DNA of 42,623 nucleotides from Faecalibacterium sp. An121 (GTDB taxonomy: Bacteria > Bacillota > Clostridia > Oscillospirales > Ruminococcaceae). The translations under genes were made by a program, and so were the position numbers. The notes below the pieces were generated by a model. That model saw nothing but the letters and a program-made list of their open reading frames with translations, ran no database searches and had not been told where the DNA came from. The DNA is taken from the NCBI RefSeq assembly GCF_002160915.1, contig NZ_NFLM01000021.1, positions 1 through 42,623 on the forward strand. Direction: 5' to 3'. Shown piece after piece: positions 15,047-23,188 of the stretch. Position 1 is the stretch's first letter; each line of letters begins with the position of its first letter.

Positions 15047-16237
15047 TTAATCCTCCACCATGATGTCCAGCTCGCTCTCGCTGCTGGGGGCGGGCGCCTT
15101 GACCACCGGGCCCTCGGCGGCGGCCTTGGGGGCGGCCTCCTGGGCGGCTACCGCGGCGCTGCCCTTGGCCATGGCGCCCCGGCGGCCGGTGGAATAGAGC
15201 TTGTCCGCGTTGGCGCGGATCTGCCCTTCGATGTCGTTTGCGATCTCGGGGTTGTCCGTCAGGAACTGCTTGGCGTTCTCACGGCCCTGGCCCAGGCGGA
15301 TGTCCCCATAGTTGAACCAGGCGCCGCTCTTTTGGAGGATGCCCAGCTTGACGCCCACGTCGATCAGCTCGCTGGTCTTGGAGATGCCCTTGCCGAACAT
15401 GATATCGAACTCGGCCTCACGGAAGGGGGGCGCCACCTTGTTCTTGACCACCTTGGCCCGGGTATGGTTGCCGATGAACTGGCCGGAGGAATCCTTCAGG
15501 CCCTCCACCCGGCGCACGTCGATCCGCACCGAGGCATAGTATTTCAGCGCCCGGCCGCCGGTGGTGACCTCGGGGTTGCCGTACATGACGCCCACCTTTT
15601 CGCGCAGCTGGTTGATAAAGACACAGACCGTGTTGGTCTTGCCGATCACCGACGTCAGCTTGCGCATGGCCTGGCTCATCAGGCGGGCCTGCAGGCCCAC
15701 ATGGCTGTCGCCCATCTCGCCCTCGATCTCGGCCCGGGGCACCATGGCCGCCACCGAGTCGATGACGATGGCGTCGATGGCGCCGGAGCGCACCAGGGCT
15801 TCACAGATCTCCATGGCCTGTTCACCGGTGTCGGGCTGGCTGACCAGCAGGCTGTTGATATCCACTCCCAGCGCGGCGGCGTAGTTGGGGTCCAGGGCGT
15901 GCTCCACGTCGATGAAGGCCACCTCGCCCCCCTTTTTCTGGGCTTCCGCCAGGATGTGCAGCGCCAGGGTGGTCTTGCCGCTGGATTCAGGCCCGTAGAT
16001 CTCGATGATCCGCCCTCTGGGCACGCCGCCCACGCCCAGCGCCAGATCCAGCCCCAGACTGCCGGTGGAGATGGCCTCCACCTGCAAGGCGGCGTTGTCC
16101 CCCAGCTTCATGATCGCACCCTTGCCGAACTGCTTTTCGATCTGGGCCAGCGCGGTGGAAAGCGCTTCCTTCCGGGCGTCCGGCTCGGTCTTTTTGACCG
16201 CCGTGGCCGCCGCTGCGTTGTTCTGATTTTTAGCCAT
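15047..16237 (-). CDS. recA: Recombinase RecA
   Basis: DNA-dependent ATPase for homologous recombination and SOS activation. The protein has 396 residues with Walker [10 protein letters not shown], Walker [11 protein letters not shown], and the family signatures [16 protein letters not shown] and ALKYYASVR. The C-terminal tail (last ~50 residues) is unusually Ala/Pro-rich before an acidic end. It is first in recA-recX-rimO. A palindrome overlaps the presumed -35 of its promoter (16321-16339). Confidence 0.98.
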   Translation of the reverse strand: MAKNQNNAAAATAVKKTEPDARKEALSTALAQIEKQFGKGAIMKLGDNAALQVEAISTGSLGLDLALGVGGVPRGRIIEIYGPESSGKTTLALHILAEAQKKGGEVAFIDVEHALDPNYAAALGVDINSLLVSQPDTGEQAMEICEALVRSGAIDAIVIDSVAAMVPRAEIEGEMGDSHVGLQARLMSQAMRKLTSVIGKTNTVCVFINQLREKVGVMYGNPEVTTGGRALKYYASVRIDVRRVEGLKDSSGQFIGNHTRAKVVKNKVAPPFREAEFDIMFGKGISKTSELIDVGVKLGILQKSGAWFNYGDIRLGQGRENAKQFLTDNPEIANDIEGQIRANADKLYSTGRRGAMAKGSAAVAAQEAAPKAAAEGPVVKAPAPSSESELDIMVED

Positions 16238-16296
16238 ACCCTGATGCTCCTTTGCCGGTTTTCCAATACAGGACCATGTCCCGATCTCTTTCCTTT

Positions 16297-16326
16297 ATAG
16301 TATAGCACAAATCGGCAGAATTACAA
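16297..16326 (-). promoter_or_regulatory. recA promoter
   Basis: Minus strand: -10 TATACT about 16 bp after a TTGTAA -35. The -35 is the right arm of the palindrome TTACAAC-n5-GTTGTAA. Exact -10 placement is uncertain because TATAAA follows closely. Confidence 0.5.
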
Positions 16327-16339
16327 CAGTAAGTTGTAA
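16321..16339. promoter_or_regulatory. Palindromic candidate operator of recA
   Basis: TTACAAC and GTTGTAA form a perfect 7+7 bp inverted repeat with a 5-bp centre, immediately after the prmC stop codon and overlapping the recA -35 region. It is not the Bacillus-type CGAAC-n4-GTTCG SOS box, but is placed where LexA would act. Confidence 0.5.
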
Positions 16340-16341
16340 AG

Positions 16342-17316
16342 TCAGCGCACATCCTCCGCTCCGCCGGGGGCCCGGGCCGTGATGCAGCGGTCGTTGCCGC
16401 CGTAGTCCCTGCGGCAGGCGACGGCGGTCCAGCCCGCATCCTCCAGCAGGGCGGTGACGGCCCGGCGCTGCTGCCAGCCGATCTCCAGCACCAGCGCCCC
16501 GCCCGGGCGCAGCGCGGCCCGGTAATCCGCCGCGATGGCGCGGTAAAAATCCAGACCGTCCTCCCCTGCGGCCAGGGCCATGGCGGGCTCCCGGGCCGTT
16601 TCGGGCTGCAGGTGTTCCATCTCGCCGGCGGTGAGGTAGGGGGGATTGGACACGATCAGGTCCAGCTGTCCCGCCGGAAGCTGCCGCCAGTAATCAAAGA
16701 GGTCTCCCTCCTCCACCCGGACGGCCGGCGTCTCCAGGCCGGGCAGGCCCAGCCGGGCCAGAGCCTCCGCCTCCGCAAAGGCGTCCGGCTCCAGCAGGTC
16801 CTCCATGCCGCCGGGGGCCTCCGGCTGGCCGGCCAGAGCGCACCGGGCGTTCAGCCGCAGATAGGCCAAAGCCTCGGGGCTTTTCTCCAGGCAGGTCACC
16901 TGGGCGTCGGGGCGCAGGGCCTTGACCCCCAGCCCCAGACAGCCGGTGCCGGCGCAGAGGTCCAGCACCCGGGGGCAGTCCACCCCTTCCAGCAGGCGGA
17001 CCGCTTCTTCGGCCACCACCTCGGTGTCGGGGCGGGGGCAGAGCACCCCCGGCCCTACCGCCAGTTCAAAGGTCAGGAACGGCCACCGCCCGCAGATGTA
17101 TTGCAGCGGTTCCCGGCCGGCCCGGCGCCGGGCCGCCTCCTCCAGGCGCCCGGCCTCTTCCGGGCTGAGGGGACGGTCGGACAGCCGGGGGTCCCGGCCT
17201 GTGGCCAGGCGGAACAGTTCCCGGGCGTCGCAGGCGGCGTCGGGACAGCCCGCGGCCTCCAGACAGCGCTCCACCGCGGCCAGGGCCTCCCGGGGCGGCT
17301 GGCCGGCGGTCACCAT
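16342..17316 (-). CDS. prmC: Peptide chain release factor N(5)-glutamine methyltransferase
   Basis: SAM-dependent methylation of the GGQ glutamine in RF1/RF2. The protein has 324 residues: N-terminal helical substrate-binding domain, then a Rossmann methyltransferase with VLDLCAGTGCLGLGV and the diagnostic NPPYLTAGEM. It is longer than typical (~280) because of an Ala/Glu/Leu-rich insertion between the ALAYLRLNARCAL and VRVEEGDLFDYW strands. The start overlaps the DUF1385 gene by 7 bp, so the two are co-translated. Expression with a membrane-protein gene is common in Firmicutes. Confidence 0.94.
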   Translation of the reverse strand: MVTAGQPPREALAAVERCLEAAGCPDAACDARELFRLATGRDPRLSDRPLSPEEAGRLEEAARRRAGREPLQYICGRWPFLTFELAVGPGVLCPRPDTEVVAEEAVRLLEGVDCPRVLDLCAGTGCLGLGVKALRPDAQVTCLEKSPEALAYLRLNARCALAGQPEAPGGMEDLLEPDAFAEAEALARLGLPGLETPAVRVEEGDLFDYWRQLPAGQLDLIVSNPPYLTAGEMEHLQPETAREPAMALAAGEDGLDFYRAIAADYRAALRPGGALVLEIGWQQRRAVTALLEDAGWTAVACRRDYGGNDRCITARAPGGAEDVR

Positions 17317-18257
17317 CTGCCCTCCTCGGGGCGCTCGGGCAGCACCGGCGTCACCGCGCGGATGGCCACCTCGATCATGCTGTCATCCGGCTCAAAGACG
17401 GTCAGCCGCTGGACCCACAGGCCGGGCTGGCGCACGATGCGGCTGAGCAGGCCGTCCGACCGGCCGCACCATTTGAGCAGCTCGTAGCTGATCCCCATGA
17501 CCAGGGGCAGCAGCAGCAGCTTGAGCAGGACCCGCAGGCCGGTGCTGCTCCAGGGCAGCACGCTGTAAAGGAACACGCTGATGATGACCACCAGGATCAG
17601 AAAGCTGGTGCCGCACCGGGGATGGAACCGGGTGTATTTGCGGACGTTCTCCACCGTCAGGGGGTCGCCGGCCTCGTAGCAGGCGATGGTCTTGTGCTCC
17701 GCCCCGTGGTAGCGGAACACCCGCTCGATCTCCTTCATCCGGGAGATCAGGAACATATAGCCCAGGAAGATGCAGACCTTCAGCACCCCCTCGATGATCA
17801 CCCGGGGCCAGCGGCCCAGCTCCACAAAATGGCCGATGCCCGCCACCACCAGGGTGGGCAGCACGGTGAACAGCAGGATGGCCCCCAGGCCGCCCACCAC
17901 CGCCGCGCCGGTGAGCAGCACCTTTTCGGCCTTTTCGCCCAGATGCTCCCCCACCCATTTTTCAAAGGCGGTCTCCTCCTCTTCCTCGTCGTACTCGTCC
18001 CCCATGCTCACCTGGGCCGAGTACATCATGTAGCGGTATCCCACCACCAGGCTCTCGATCATGGACACGGCCCCCCGCAGAATGGGGACCTTCATCCACG
18101 GTTTGCGCGCCGGCACCGGGTCGGTCTTGGTCTCGATCTCCCCGTCCGGCCGGCGGACCGCACAGCAGATCAGCCGGGGGCCCCGCATCATGATGCCTTC
18201 CATCAGGGCCTGGCCCCCCACACTGGTCTTGAAACATTCTTTTTTGGGCTCGTTCAT
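17310..18257 (-). CDS. DUF1385 membrane protein
   Basis: A 315-residue protein with the DUF1385 (YqhQ-like) hallmarks: GGQALMEGIMMRGP near the N-terminus, VFRYHGAEHKTI mid-protein and FHPRCGTSFL before a hydrophobic segment. About four transmembrane helices follow an acidic stretch (DEYDEEEEE). The conserved His, Cys and Glu residues suggest an enzymatic or metal-binding role, but the function is not established. It is transcribed with prmC, a pairing often seen in Clostridia. Confidence 0.92.
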   Translation of the reverse strand: MNEPKKECFKTSVGGQALMEGIMMRGPRLICCAVRRPDGEIETKTDPVPARKPWMKVPILRGAVSMIESLVVGYRYMMYSAQVSMGDEYDEEEEETAFEKWVGEHLGEKAEKVLLTGAAVVGGLGAILLFTVLPTLVVAGIGHFVELGRWPRVIIEGVLKVCIFLGYMFLISRMKEIERVFRYHGAEHKTIACYEAGDPLTVENVRKYTRFHPRCGTSFLILVVIISVFLYSVLPWSSTGLRVLLKLLLLPLVMGISYELLKWCGRSDGLLSRIVRQPGLWVQRLTVFEPDDSMIEVAIRAVTPVLPERPEEGRW

Positions 18258-18289
18258 TGGTCTTTTTACTCCTACGTTCGCTTTCTTTT

Positions 18290-19756
18290 TTATTGCCGGT
18301 AGAGCGGCAGGCCCAGGGTCACCACCGTGCCCCTGCCCAGGGTGCTGCGCAGGTCCAGGGTGCCGTCCAGGGCCGTCATGATGGAATCCACCAGTGCCAG
18401 CCCGATGCCGCTGCCCCGCACCGCGTTGCTGCCCTTGACGAACTTGGACTTGACGCTGCCGATATCCTCCGGCGGGATGCCCCGGCCCTGGTCGATGATC
18501 TCCACAAAGGCTTTATACTCCCCGGCCCACAGCTTGACGGTGATCCGCCCGCCGGGGGCCGAATATTTGATGGCGTTGTCCAGCACATTGATGAACACCT
18601 GCCGCAGCCGGTCGGGGTCGGCGTAGACCGGGATCATCTCCTCCGGCTCGGCGTAGGAGAGTTCCAGCCCCTCCTGCTGGATCCGGGGCTCGCAGAACAG
18701 CAGCGCGTCGGTCAGCTCGGCCACCAGGTCCAGCGGACGGCACTCCATGTGGATGCCGCCGTTTTGCAGCCGGCTGAAATCCAGCAGCTCCTCCACCATA
18801 TTGTACAGGCGCCCCGTCTCGCTGTGGATGATGTCCAGCCCCTTGCGGTAGTTGGCGTCCTGGGGGTCGTCCAGGGTCTCCAGGGTCTCCACCCAGCCCC
18901 GGATGGAGGTCAGGGGGGTGCGCAGCTCATGGGACACCGAGGAGATGAACTCGTTTTTCATCTTTTCGGTCTCGGCCAGGCCCCGGGCCATCCGGTTGAT
19001 GCTGCCCCGCAGCCGGTCCATCTCGTCCCGCGGAGGATCGGTCTCGGGCAGGCGGACCCCCAGGTCCCCCCGGGCGATGTCGGCGGCGGCCCGCTCCACC
19101 TGGCCCAGCGGCACCACGATGCTGCGCACGAAGTACAGGCCCGAGGTCACCGCAAAGCCCAGCGCCGCCCCCGCCACCAGCAGGCTCAGCAGAACGGTGT
19201 TGAGCAGCTGCTGGCGCACCAGGGACAGGCTGGTCACCATCCGCATGGCCGATATCTCCTCGGCAGCATAGGGCACCAGACAGCACACCGACATCACCAG
19301 CTCCCCGGTGGAGGTGGTGTAGACCGCGGTGCCGTAGCCGTCGGCGGAGGTCTGGGCCTCCTCAAAGTCCCGGGCGCTGATGATGCCGGCGGCGCTGGTG
19401 CCGCTGGTACTGGCGATCACGCTGCCCTGGCCGTCCAGCAGCATGAACTCGTATTTGTCTTTGTCCGAAAACTGCTCCACCATCCGGCGCAGAGCCAGGC
19501 TGCGGTTGGCCGCCATCCGGCGGGCGGTGTCCCCGCCATAGACCTTCAGCTGGCCGCTGATGGAGGAAAAGCGCTGGTACATGCTCTGCTGCACCCCGTC
19601 GTAATAGCTGCGGGTGGTGCTGTACAGGAACATCCCCTCGATCACCACCAGCAGCAGCACGGTCACCAGCAGGCTGCCCCGGATCCAGCGGCGGGTGATG
19701 CCGCTGTGCAGGCCGGCGGTCCCGGGGTGTCGTTTGTGTTTCAGGCGTTTCATCAT
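18290..19756 (-). CDS. PhoR-like sensor histidine kinase
   Basis: A 488-residue membrane kinase. TM1 is at about residues 28-46, followed by an extracytoplasmic sensor region, TM2 near residues 190-212 and HAMP. The HisKA has the phosphoacceptor His in FISSVSHELRTPLTSIRGW. The HATPase_c has FINVLDNAIKYS, DQGRGIPPED and GSGIGLALV. It is encoded 9 bp after its response regulator and is last of the three-gene unit lipoprotein-regulator-kinase. It probably phosphorylates that regulator in response to an envelope signal; the signal is unknown. Confidence 0.94.
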   Translation of the reverse strand: MMKRLKHKRHPGTAGLHSGITRRWIRGSLLVTVLLLVVIEGMFLYSTTRSYYDGVQQSMYQRFSSISGQLKVYGGDTARRMAANRSLALRRMVEQFSDKDKYEFMLLDGQGSVIASTSGTSAAGIISARDFEEAQTSADGYGTAVYTTSTGELVMSVCCLVPYAAEEISAMRMVTSLSLVRQQLLNTVLLSLLVAGAALGFAVTSGLYFVRSIVVPLGQVERAAADIARGDLGVRLPETDPPRDEMDRLRGSINRMARGLAETEKMKNEFISSVSHELRTPLTSIRGWVETLETLDDPQDANYRKGLDIIHSETGRLYNMVEELLDFSRLQNGGIHMECRPLDLVAELTDALLFCEPRIQQEGLELSYAEPEEMIPVYADPDRLRQVFINVLDNAIKYSAPGGRITVKLWAGEYKAFVEIIDQGRGIPPEDIGSVKSKFVKGSNAVRGSGIGLALVDSIMTALDGTLDLRSTLGRGTVVTLGLPLYRQ

Positions 19757-19765
19757 CCGGGCGCG

Positions 19766-20461
19766 TCACTCCTCCCAGCGGTAGCCATAGCCCCACACCG
19801 TCAGGATATGGGCCGGATGGGAGGGCTCGTCCTCGATCTTCATCCGCAGGCGGCGGATGTTCACATCCACGATCTTGACGTCCCCGAAGTAGTTCTCCCC
19901 CCACACCCCTTTCAGGATCCGCTCCCGGCTGAGGGCGGTGCCGGGGCTGCGGAAAAACAGCTCCATGATCTGGAACTCCACCTGGGTCAATTCGATGGGC
20001 CGGCCCGCCTTGAGCAGCAGGCGGCGGTTCTCGTCCAGGATAAAATCGCCGCTGACCAGGGTGGTGGGACCGTCGTTTGGTTCGCCGGCGCTGCGCCCCA
20101 CCCGGCGGCAGAGGGCTTCCACCCGGGCCAGCAGTTCGCTGACCGAGAAGGGTTTGGTCATATAGTCGTCCGCCCCGATGGACAGGCCCCGGATCTTGTC
20201 CTGTTCCTGCCCCTTGGCGCTGAGGATGATGATGCCGATCTTCTGGTTGGAGCGGCGGATGGTCTCACAGAGGGAAAAACCGTTCATCCCCGGCAGCATC
20301 ACATCCAGGATGGCCGTGCTGCACCCGGGGTCCTGCTCCAGCAGGGCCAGGGCTTCCTCGGCGCTGCCCGCCTCCAGCACTTCCATGCCGGCGCGGCGCA
20401 GGTTCAGGGCGATCATTTCGCGGATGCTGGCCTCGTCCTCCACAACTAGCACTTTTACCAT
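19766..20461 (-). CDS. OmpR/PhoB-family response regulator
   Basis: A 231-residue regulator. The receiver domain has acidic cluster VVEDE, phosphoacceptor Asp in AILDVMLPGMNGF and Lys in YMTKPF. The C-terminal winged helix has LTQVEFQIMELFFRSPG, VDVNIRRLRMKIE and VWGYGYRWE. The start is the ATG at 20461 with GGAGGG upstream, 17 bp after the lipoprotein gene; the longer in-frame extension is antisense noise. Cognate partner of the kinase that follows. Confidence 0.95.
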   Translation of the reverse strand: MVKVLVVEDEASIREMIALNLRRAGMEVLEAGSAEEALALLEQDPGCSTAILDVMLPGMNGFSLCETIRRSNQKIGIIILSAKGQEQDKIRGLSIGADDYMTKPFSVSELLARVEALCRRVGRSAGEPNDGPTTLVSGDFILDENRRLLLKAGRPIELTQVEFQIMELFFRSPGTALSRERILKGVWGENYFGDVKIVDVNIRRLRMKIEDEPSHPAHILTVWGYGYRWEE

Positions 20462-20478
20462 CGGTGTTACCCTCCATA

Positions 20479-21777
20479 TCACAACAGATAGAACGAGCGG
20501 GACAGCCGGTACAGCGGGTCTGCCACGGCGGTATCGGGGCCGAACTGGGCCTGCACCAGGTGGTTGGACACCACGCCCAGCCTCGTCCAGCCGGCGGTGC
20601 GGTCGGACAGGCTGGTGATGCGCAGGGTGAGATACAGCTGCTGGCCGTCCTGGCTGCGCAGCTCCACCTCGTCCCGGCCGCCGGCCCCGTCGGTGAGCAT
20701 CAGGCTGCCGTACCACTCCATCGGCAGCTCCAGGTAAAAGCCCAGTTCCTCATCCAGGATGCCGAAGCTCTTGCGGGGCTGGGCGCTGGTGTAGTCCATC
20801 CAGAGGATAAAATCCATCCGGCGGCCCTGGCTCATATTGATCAGGCCCGCCCCCTCGGGCTGGGTGGGGATCTCCACCACCCCGTCCCGGTCCAAATCGC
20901 GGCTGGTCAGGTCGGGCACATTGCGCAGCGACGCCTCATACAGCGCGTCGGCCCCGATCTGGCGGGCGGGCTCCATCTGCTGGGTCAGCTCGTTGTAGCG
21001 CAGCAGCACCGAGGCCAGGTTGGAGCCGGACACCCCGGTCCAGCCGTCCAGCACCAGGTACTGGCCCCCATAGGCCCCCATGCCGGCGGCCAGGGAGGCG
21101 CAGCCGGTGAATTTGTCGGGCGAGAGGCCCATCACCGACGCCTGCCGGAAGCCGCCCTCCCGGTCCGAGATCAGCAGCTTGATCTGGTCGGCCCCCTGCT
21201 CGTCGGTGCCCATCAGCACCAGATCCTCATACCCGGTGCCGGTGATGTCCTCGATCAGGTACTGGTCGTAGGGCTCCGCCAGGATGGCCTGGATCCTGCC
21301 CTCCGTATAGGCGTACACCGCCAGATAGCTGACCTCCTGGGAGGCGTTGTAGCCCACCACGATCTGGTTGGCGCCCCCCTCCTGCAGGCGGGCAAAGCGG
21401 ACGGTGTCCACCGTCTCGGTCAGGCCCTCCACCGCGTCCTGCACCTGCCATACGCCCTCGGCGTCCTTTTGGAGCACCGCCAGACAGATGTTGGGGGTAT
21501 CGGCCGTGGAATAGAGCACCGCGGCGTCCTGCTGGCCGTCCCCGTCAAAGTCGCTCATCAAAAAGGGGGACAACAGCTCCCCGTTCATGGGATATTTCAG
21601 CTGGGCGCTCTCCTCCAGCCACTGGTTCAAAGCGGACTGGATCTCGCCGTAGTCCCCTTCCAGCCGGGGCGCGCGCAGCAGCTCCTCCACGCCGGCCCGT
21701 TCGGTCCCGGGCAGGGCGCACCCTGCCAGCAGCGCCGCGGCGCACACGGCCGCCGCCAGCCGTTTCGGCAGCTTCAT
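20479..21777 (-). CDS. FG-GAP/VCBS-like lipoprotein
   Basis: A 432-residue predicted lipoprotein: basic N-terminus MKLPKRL, hydrophobic signal and lipobox LLAGC. The mature part has Asp-rich, calcium-site-like repeats, DFDGDGQQDAAVL, ITGTGYEDLVLMG and DLDRDGVVEIP, as in FG-GAP/VCBS beta-propeller blades. It is probably displayed outside the membrane. It heads an operon with a response regulator and sensor kinase, so it may be an accessory sensor or a target of that system; this is inference. The ATG at 21777 is used, with GGGGGGATAGGG upstream. Confidence 0.82.
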   Translation of the reverse strand: MKLPKRLAAAVCAAALLAGCALPGTERAGVEELLRAPRLEGDYGEIQSALNQWLEESAQLKYPMNGELLSPFLMSDFDGDGQQDAAVLYSTADTPNICLAVLQKDAEGVWQVQDAVEGLTETVDTVRFARLQEGGANQIVVGYNASQEVSYLAVYAYTEGRIQAILAEPYDQYLIEDITGTGYEDLVLMGTDEQGADQIKLLISDREGGFRQASVMGLSPDKFTGCASLAAGMGAYGGQYLVLDGWTGVSGSNLASVLLRYNELTQQMEPARQIGADALYEASLRNVPDLTSRDLDRDGVVEIPTQPEGAGLINMSQGRRMDFILWMDYTSAQPRKSFGILDEELGFYLELPMEWYGSLMLTDGAGGRDEVELRSQDGQQLYLTLRITSLSDRTAGWTRLGVVSNHLVQAQFGPDTAVADPLYRLSRSFYLL

Positions 21778-21813
21778 CCCTATCCCCCCTTGCAAACCAA
21801 GCGATACAGTATG

Positions 21814-21842
21814 AGTATATCATGCCCTTTTCTCAAAGGCAA
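21814..21842 (-). promoter_or_regulatory. Promoter of lipoprotein-two-component operon
   Basis: Minus strand: TTGCCT, 17-bp spacer, TATACT. A second possible start is an extended -10 (TGGTATAAT) about 50 bp upstream. Confidence 0.55.
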
Positions 21843-21920
21843 CGCCGGAATGGCCGTTTTAGGGTGTATTATACCATCCAAATGTGACGATTTTTATAAC
21901 AAAGTCCCTCCCCTCCGATC

Positions 21921-21961
21921 AAAAAAGTCCCGTCCAGCCGACATGTGCGGATGGACGGGAC
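21921..21961 (-). terminator. Covarying hairpin copy 2, acting as terminator
   Basis: GTCCCGTCCA/TGGACGGGAC outer stem, G/A mismatch, CCG/CGG inner stem and loop ACATGTG. On the minus strand it is followed by T6, and it lies 11 bp after the Fe-S aldo/keto reductase stop codon. It therefore looks like that gene's intrinsic terminator. The same 35-nt architecture occurs at 1754-1788. Confidence 0.8.
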
Positions 21962-21972
21962 ACACATAAAAT

Positions 21973-23079
21973 TCACTCCAGGATCTCAGCGCACTTGCGC
22001 AGCCACTGGATCACCGGCAGGTGCTGGGGGCAGGCAGCCTCGCACTGACCGCAGGCGATGCAGTCGGAAGCCTTGCCGCGGTCCTGGATGGCACGGGCAT
22101 AGGCCTCTTTTGCCGGACCGGGGTCCTCCTGGGCCAGCTGCTTGTTGGCGGCCGCAAAGATCCTGGGGATCAAGATCTGCCGGGGACAGCCCTCCACGCA
22201 GTAGCCGCAGCCGGTGCAGGGAATGGCCGCCGAGCGGGCCAGGATCTGCTGGGCCTGGGCGATGACCGCCCGCTCCTCCGGACCCATGGGCGCGAACCGG
22301 GTGAAGGTGGCCAGGTTATCCTGCATCTGGGCCAGGTCGGACATACCGGACAGCACCGCCAGCACGCCGTCCAGGCTGGCTGCAAACCGCAGCGCCCAGG
22401 ACGCATACGAAGCGCCGGGGCGGGCCGCATCGAACAGGTCCTTGACCGGCCGGGGCGGGTCCGCCAGGGCGCCGCCCTTGACCGGCTCCATGATGACCAC
22501 CTGCTTGCCGTGGCGGCGGGCAATGCGGTAGTTTTCCCCCGCCGTCACCTCGGGGTTATCCCAGTCGGCATAGTTGATCTGCAGCTGGACGAAATCCACG
22601 TCGGGATGCAGCGTCAGCAGGCGGTCCAGCAGCGCCGGGGTGCCATGGAACGAGAAGCCATAGTGCCGGATCAGCCCCTTCGACTTCTGTTCCCGGGCAA
22701 AATCCCACAGATCCCACTTGTCGTAGTCCCCGGCATTGGAGTCCTGCACGGCGTGCAGCAGGTAATAGTCAAAATAGCCTGCGCCGGTGCGGGCCAGGCT
22801 CTGTTCCAGCTGGCTCTTTGCATCCTGCTCGCTCCGGGCCACCCGTGCGTTCAGCTTGGTGGCCAGAGTATAGCTGTCCCGGGGATGCCGCTCCACCAGC
22901 GCCCGGCGGGCCGCCTCCTCGCTGCCGTTGTAGACATAGGCCGTGTCAAAATAGGTGAACCCCGCCTCCAGAAATGCGTCCACCATCCGGCTGGTCTGGT
23001 CCACGTCGATCTGATCTCCCTGCTTGGGCAGCCGCATCAGGCCAAAACCCAGCGGCGCGTGCCTGGTTTCTGTGCTCAT
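21973..23079 (-). CDS. Aldo/keto reductase with C-terminal 4Fe-4S domain
   Basis: A 368-residue fusion: an aldo/keto reductase TIM barrel (LGFGLMRLP, TYFDTAYVYNGSEE, LATKLN, YYLLHAVQD) followed by a ferredoxin-like region with CTGCGYCVEGCP and CIACGQCEAACPQH. Such Fe-S aldo/keto reductases are common in anaerobes and may take electrons from ferredoxin; the substrate is unknown. The start follows AAAGGATGAGAGACG. The promoter is an extended -10 TGCTATACT at 23133-23141. A terminator hairpin follows the stop. Confidence 0.93.
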   Translation of the reverse strand: MSTETRHAPLGFGLMRLPKQGDQIDVDQTSRMVDAFLEAGFTYFDTAYVYNGSEEAARRALVERHPRDSYTLATKLNARVARSEQDAKSQLEQSLARTGAGYFDYYLLHAVQDSNAGDYDKWDLWDFAREQKSKGLIRHYGFSFHGTPALLDRLLTLHPDVDFVQLQINYADWDNPEVTAGENYRIARRHGKQVVIMEPVKGGALADPPRPVKDLFDAARPGASYASWALRFAASLDGVLAVLSGMSDLAQMQDNLATFTRFAPMGPEERAVIAQAQQILARSAAIPCTGCGYCVEGCPRQILIPRIFAAANKQLAQEDPGPAKEAYARAIQDRGKASDCIACGQCEAACPQHLPVIQWLRKCAEILE

Positions 23080-23132
23080 CGTCTCTCATCCTTTCCATTC
23101 TCCGCCGGATGCCCGGCTTGTTGGTTGGCTCA

Positions 23133-23141
23133 AGTATAGCA
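23133..23141 (-). promoter_or_regulatory. Extended -10 promoter of Fe-S aldo/keto reductase
   Basis: Minus strand TGC-TATACT about 55 bp before the start codon; no good -35 is seen. Confidence 0.45.
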
Positions 23142-23188
23142 CAGATGGAAAGGGAGGGGAAGGATACAAATCCCTATCATTTGTCAGG

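Noticed and set aside
16297-16339. Bacillus-type SOS box at recA
   Set aside because: No CGAAC-n4-GTTCG sequence; only the different palindrome reported above.
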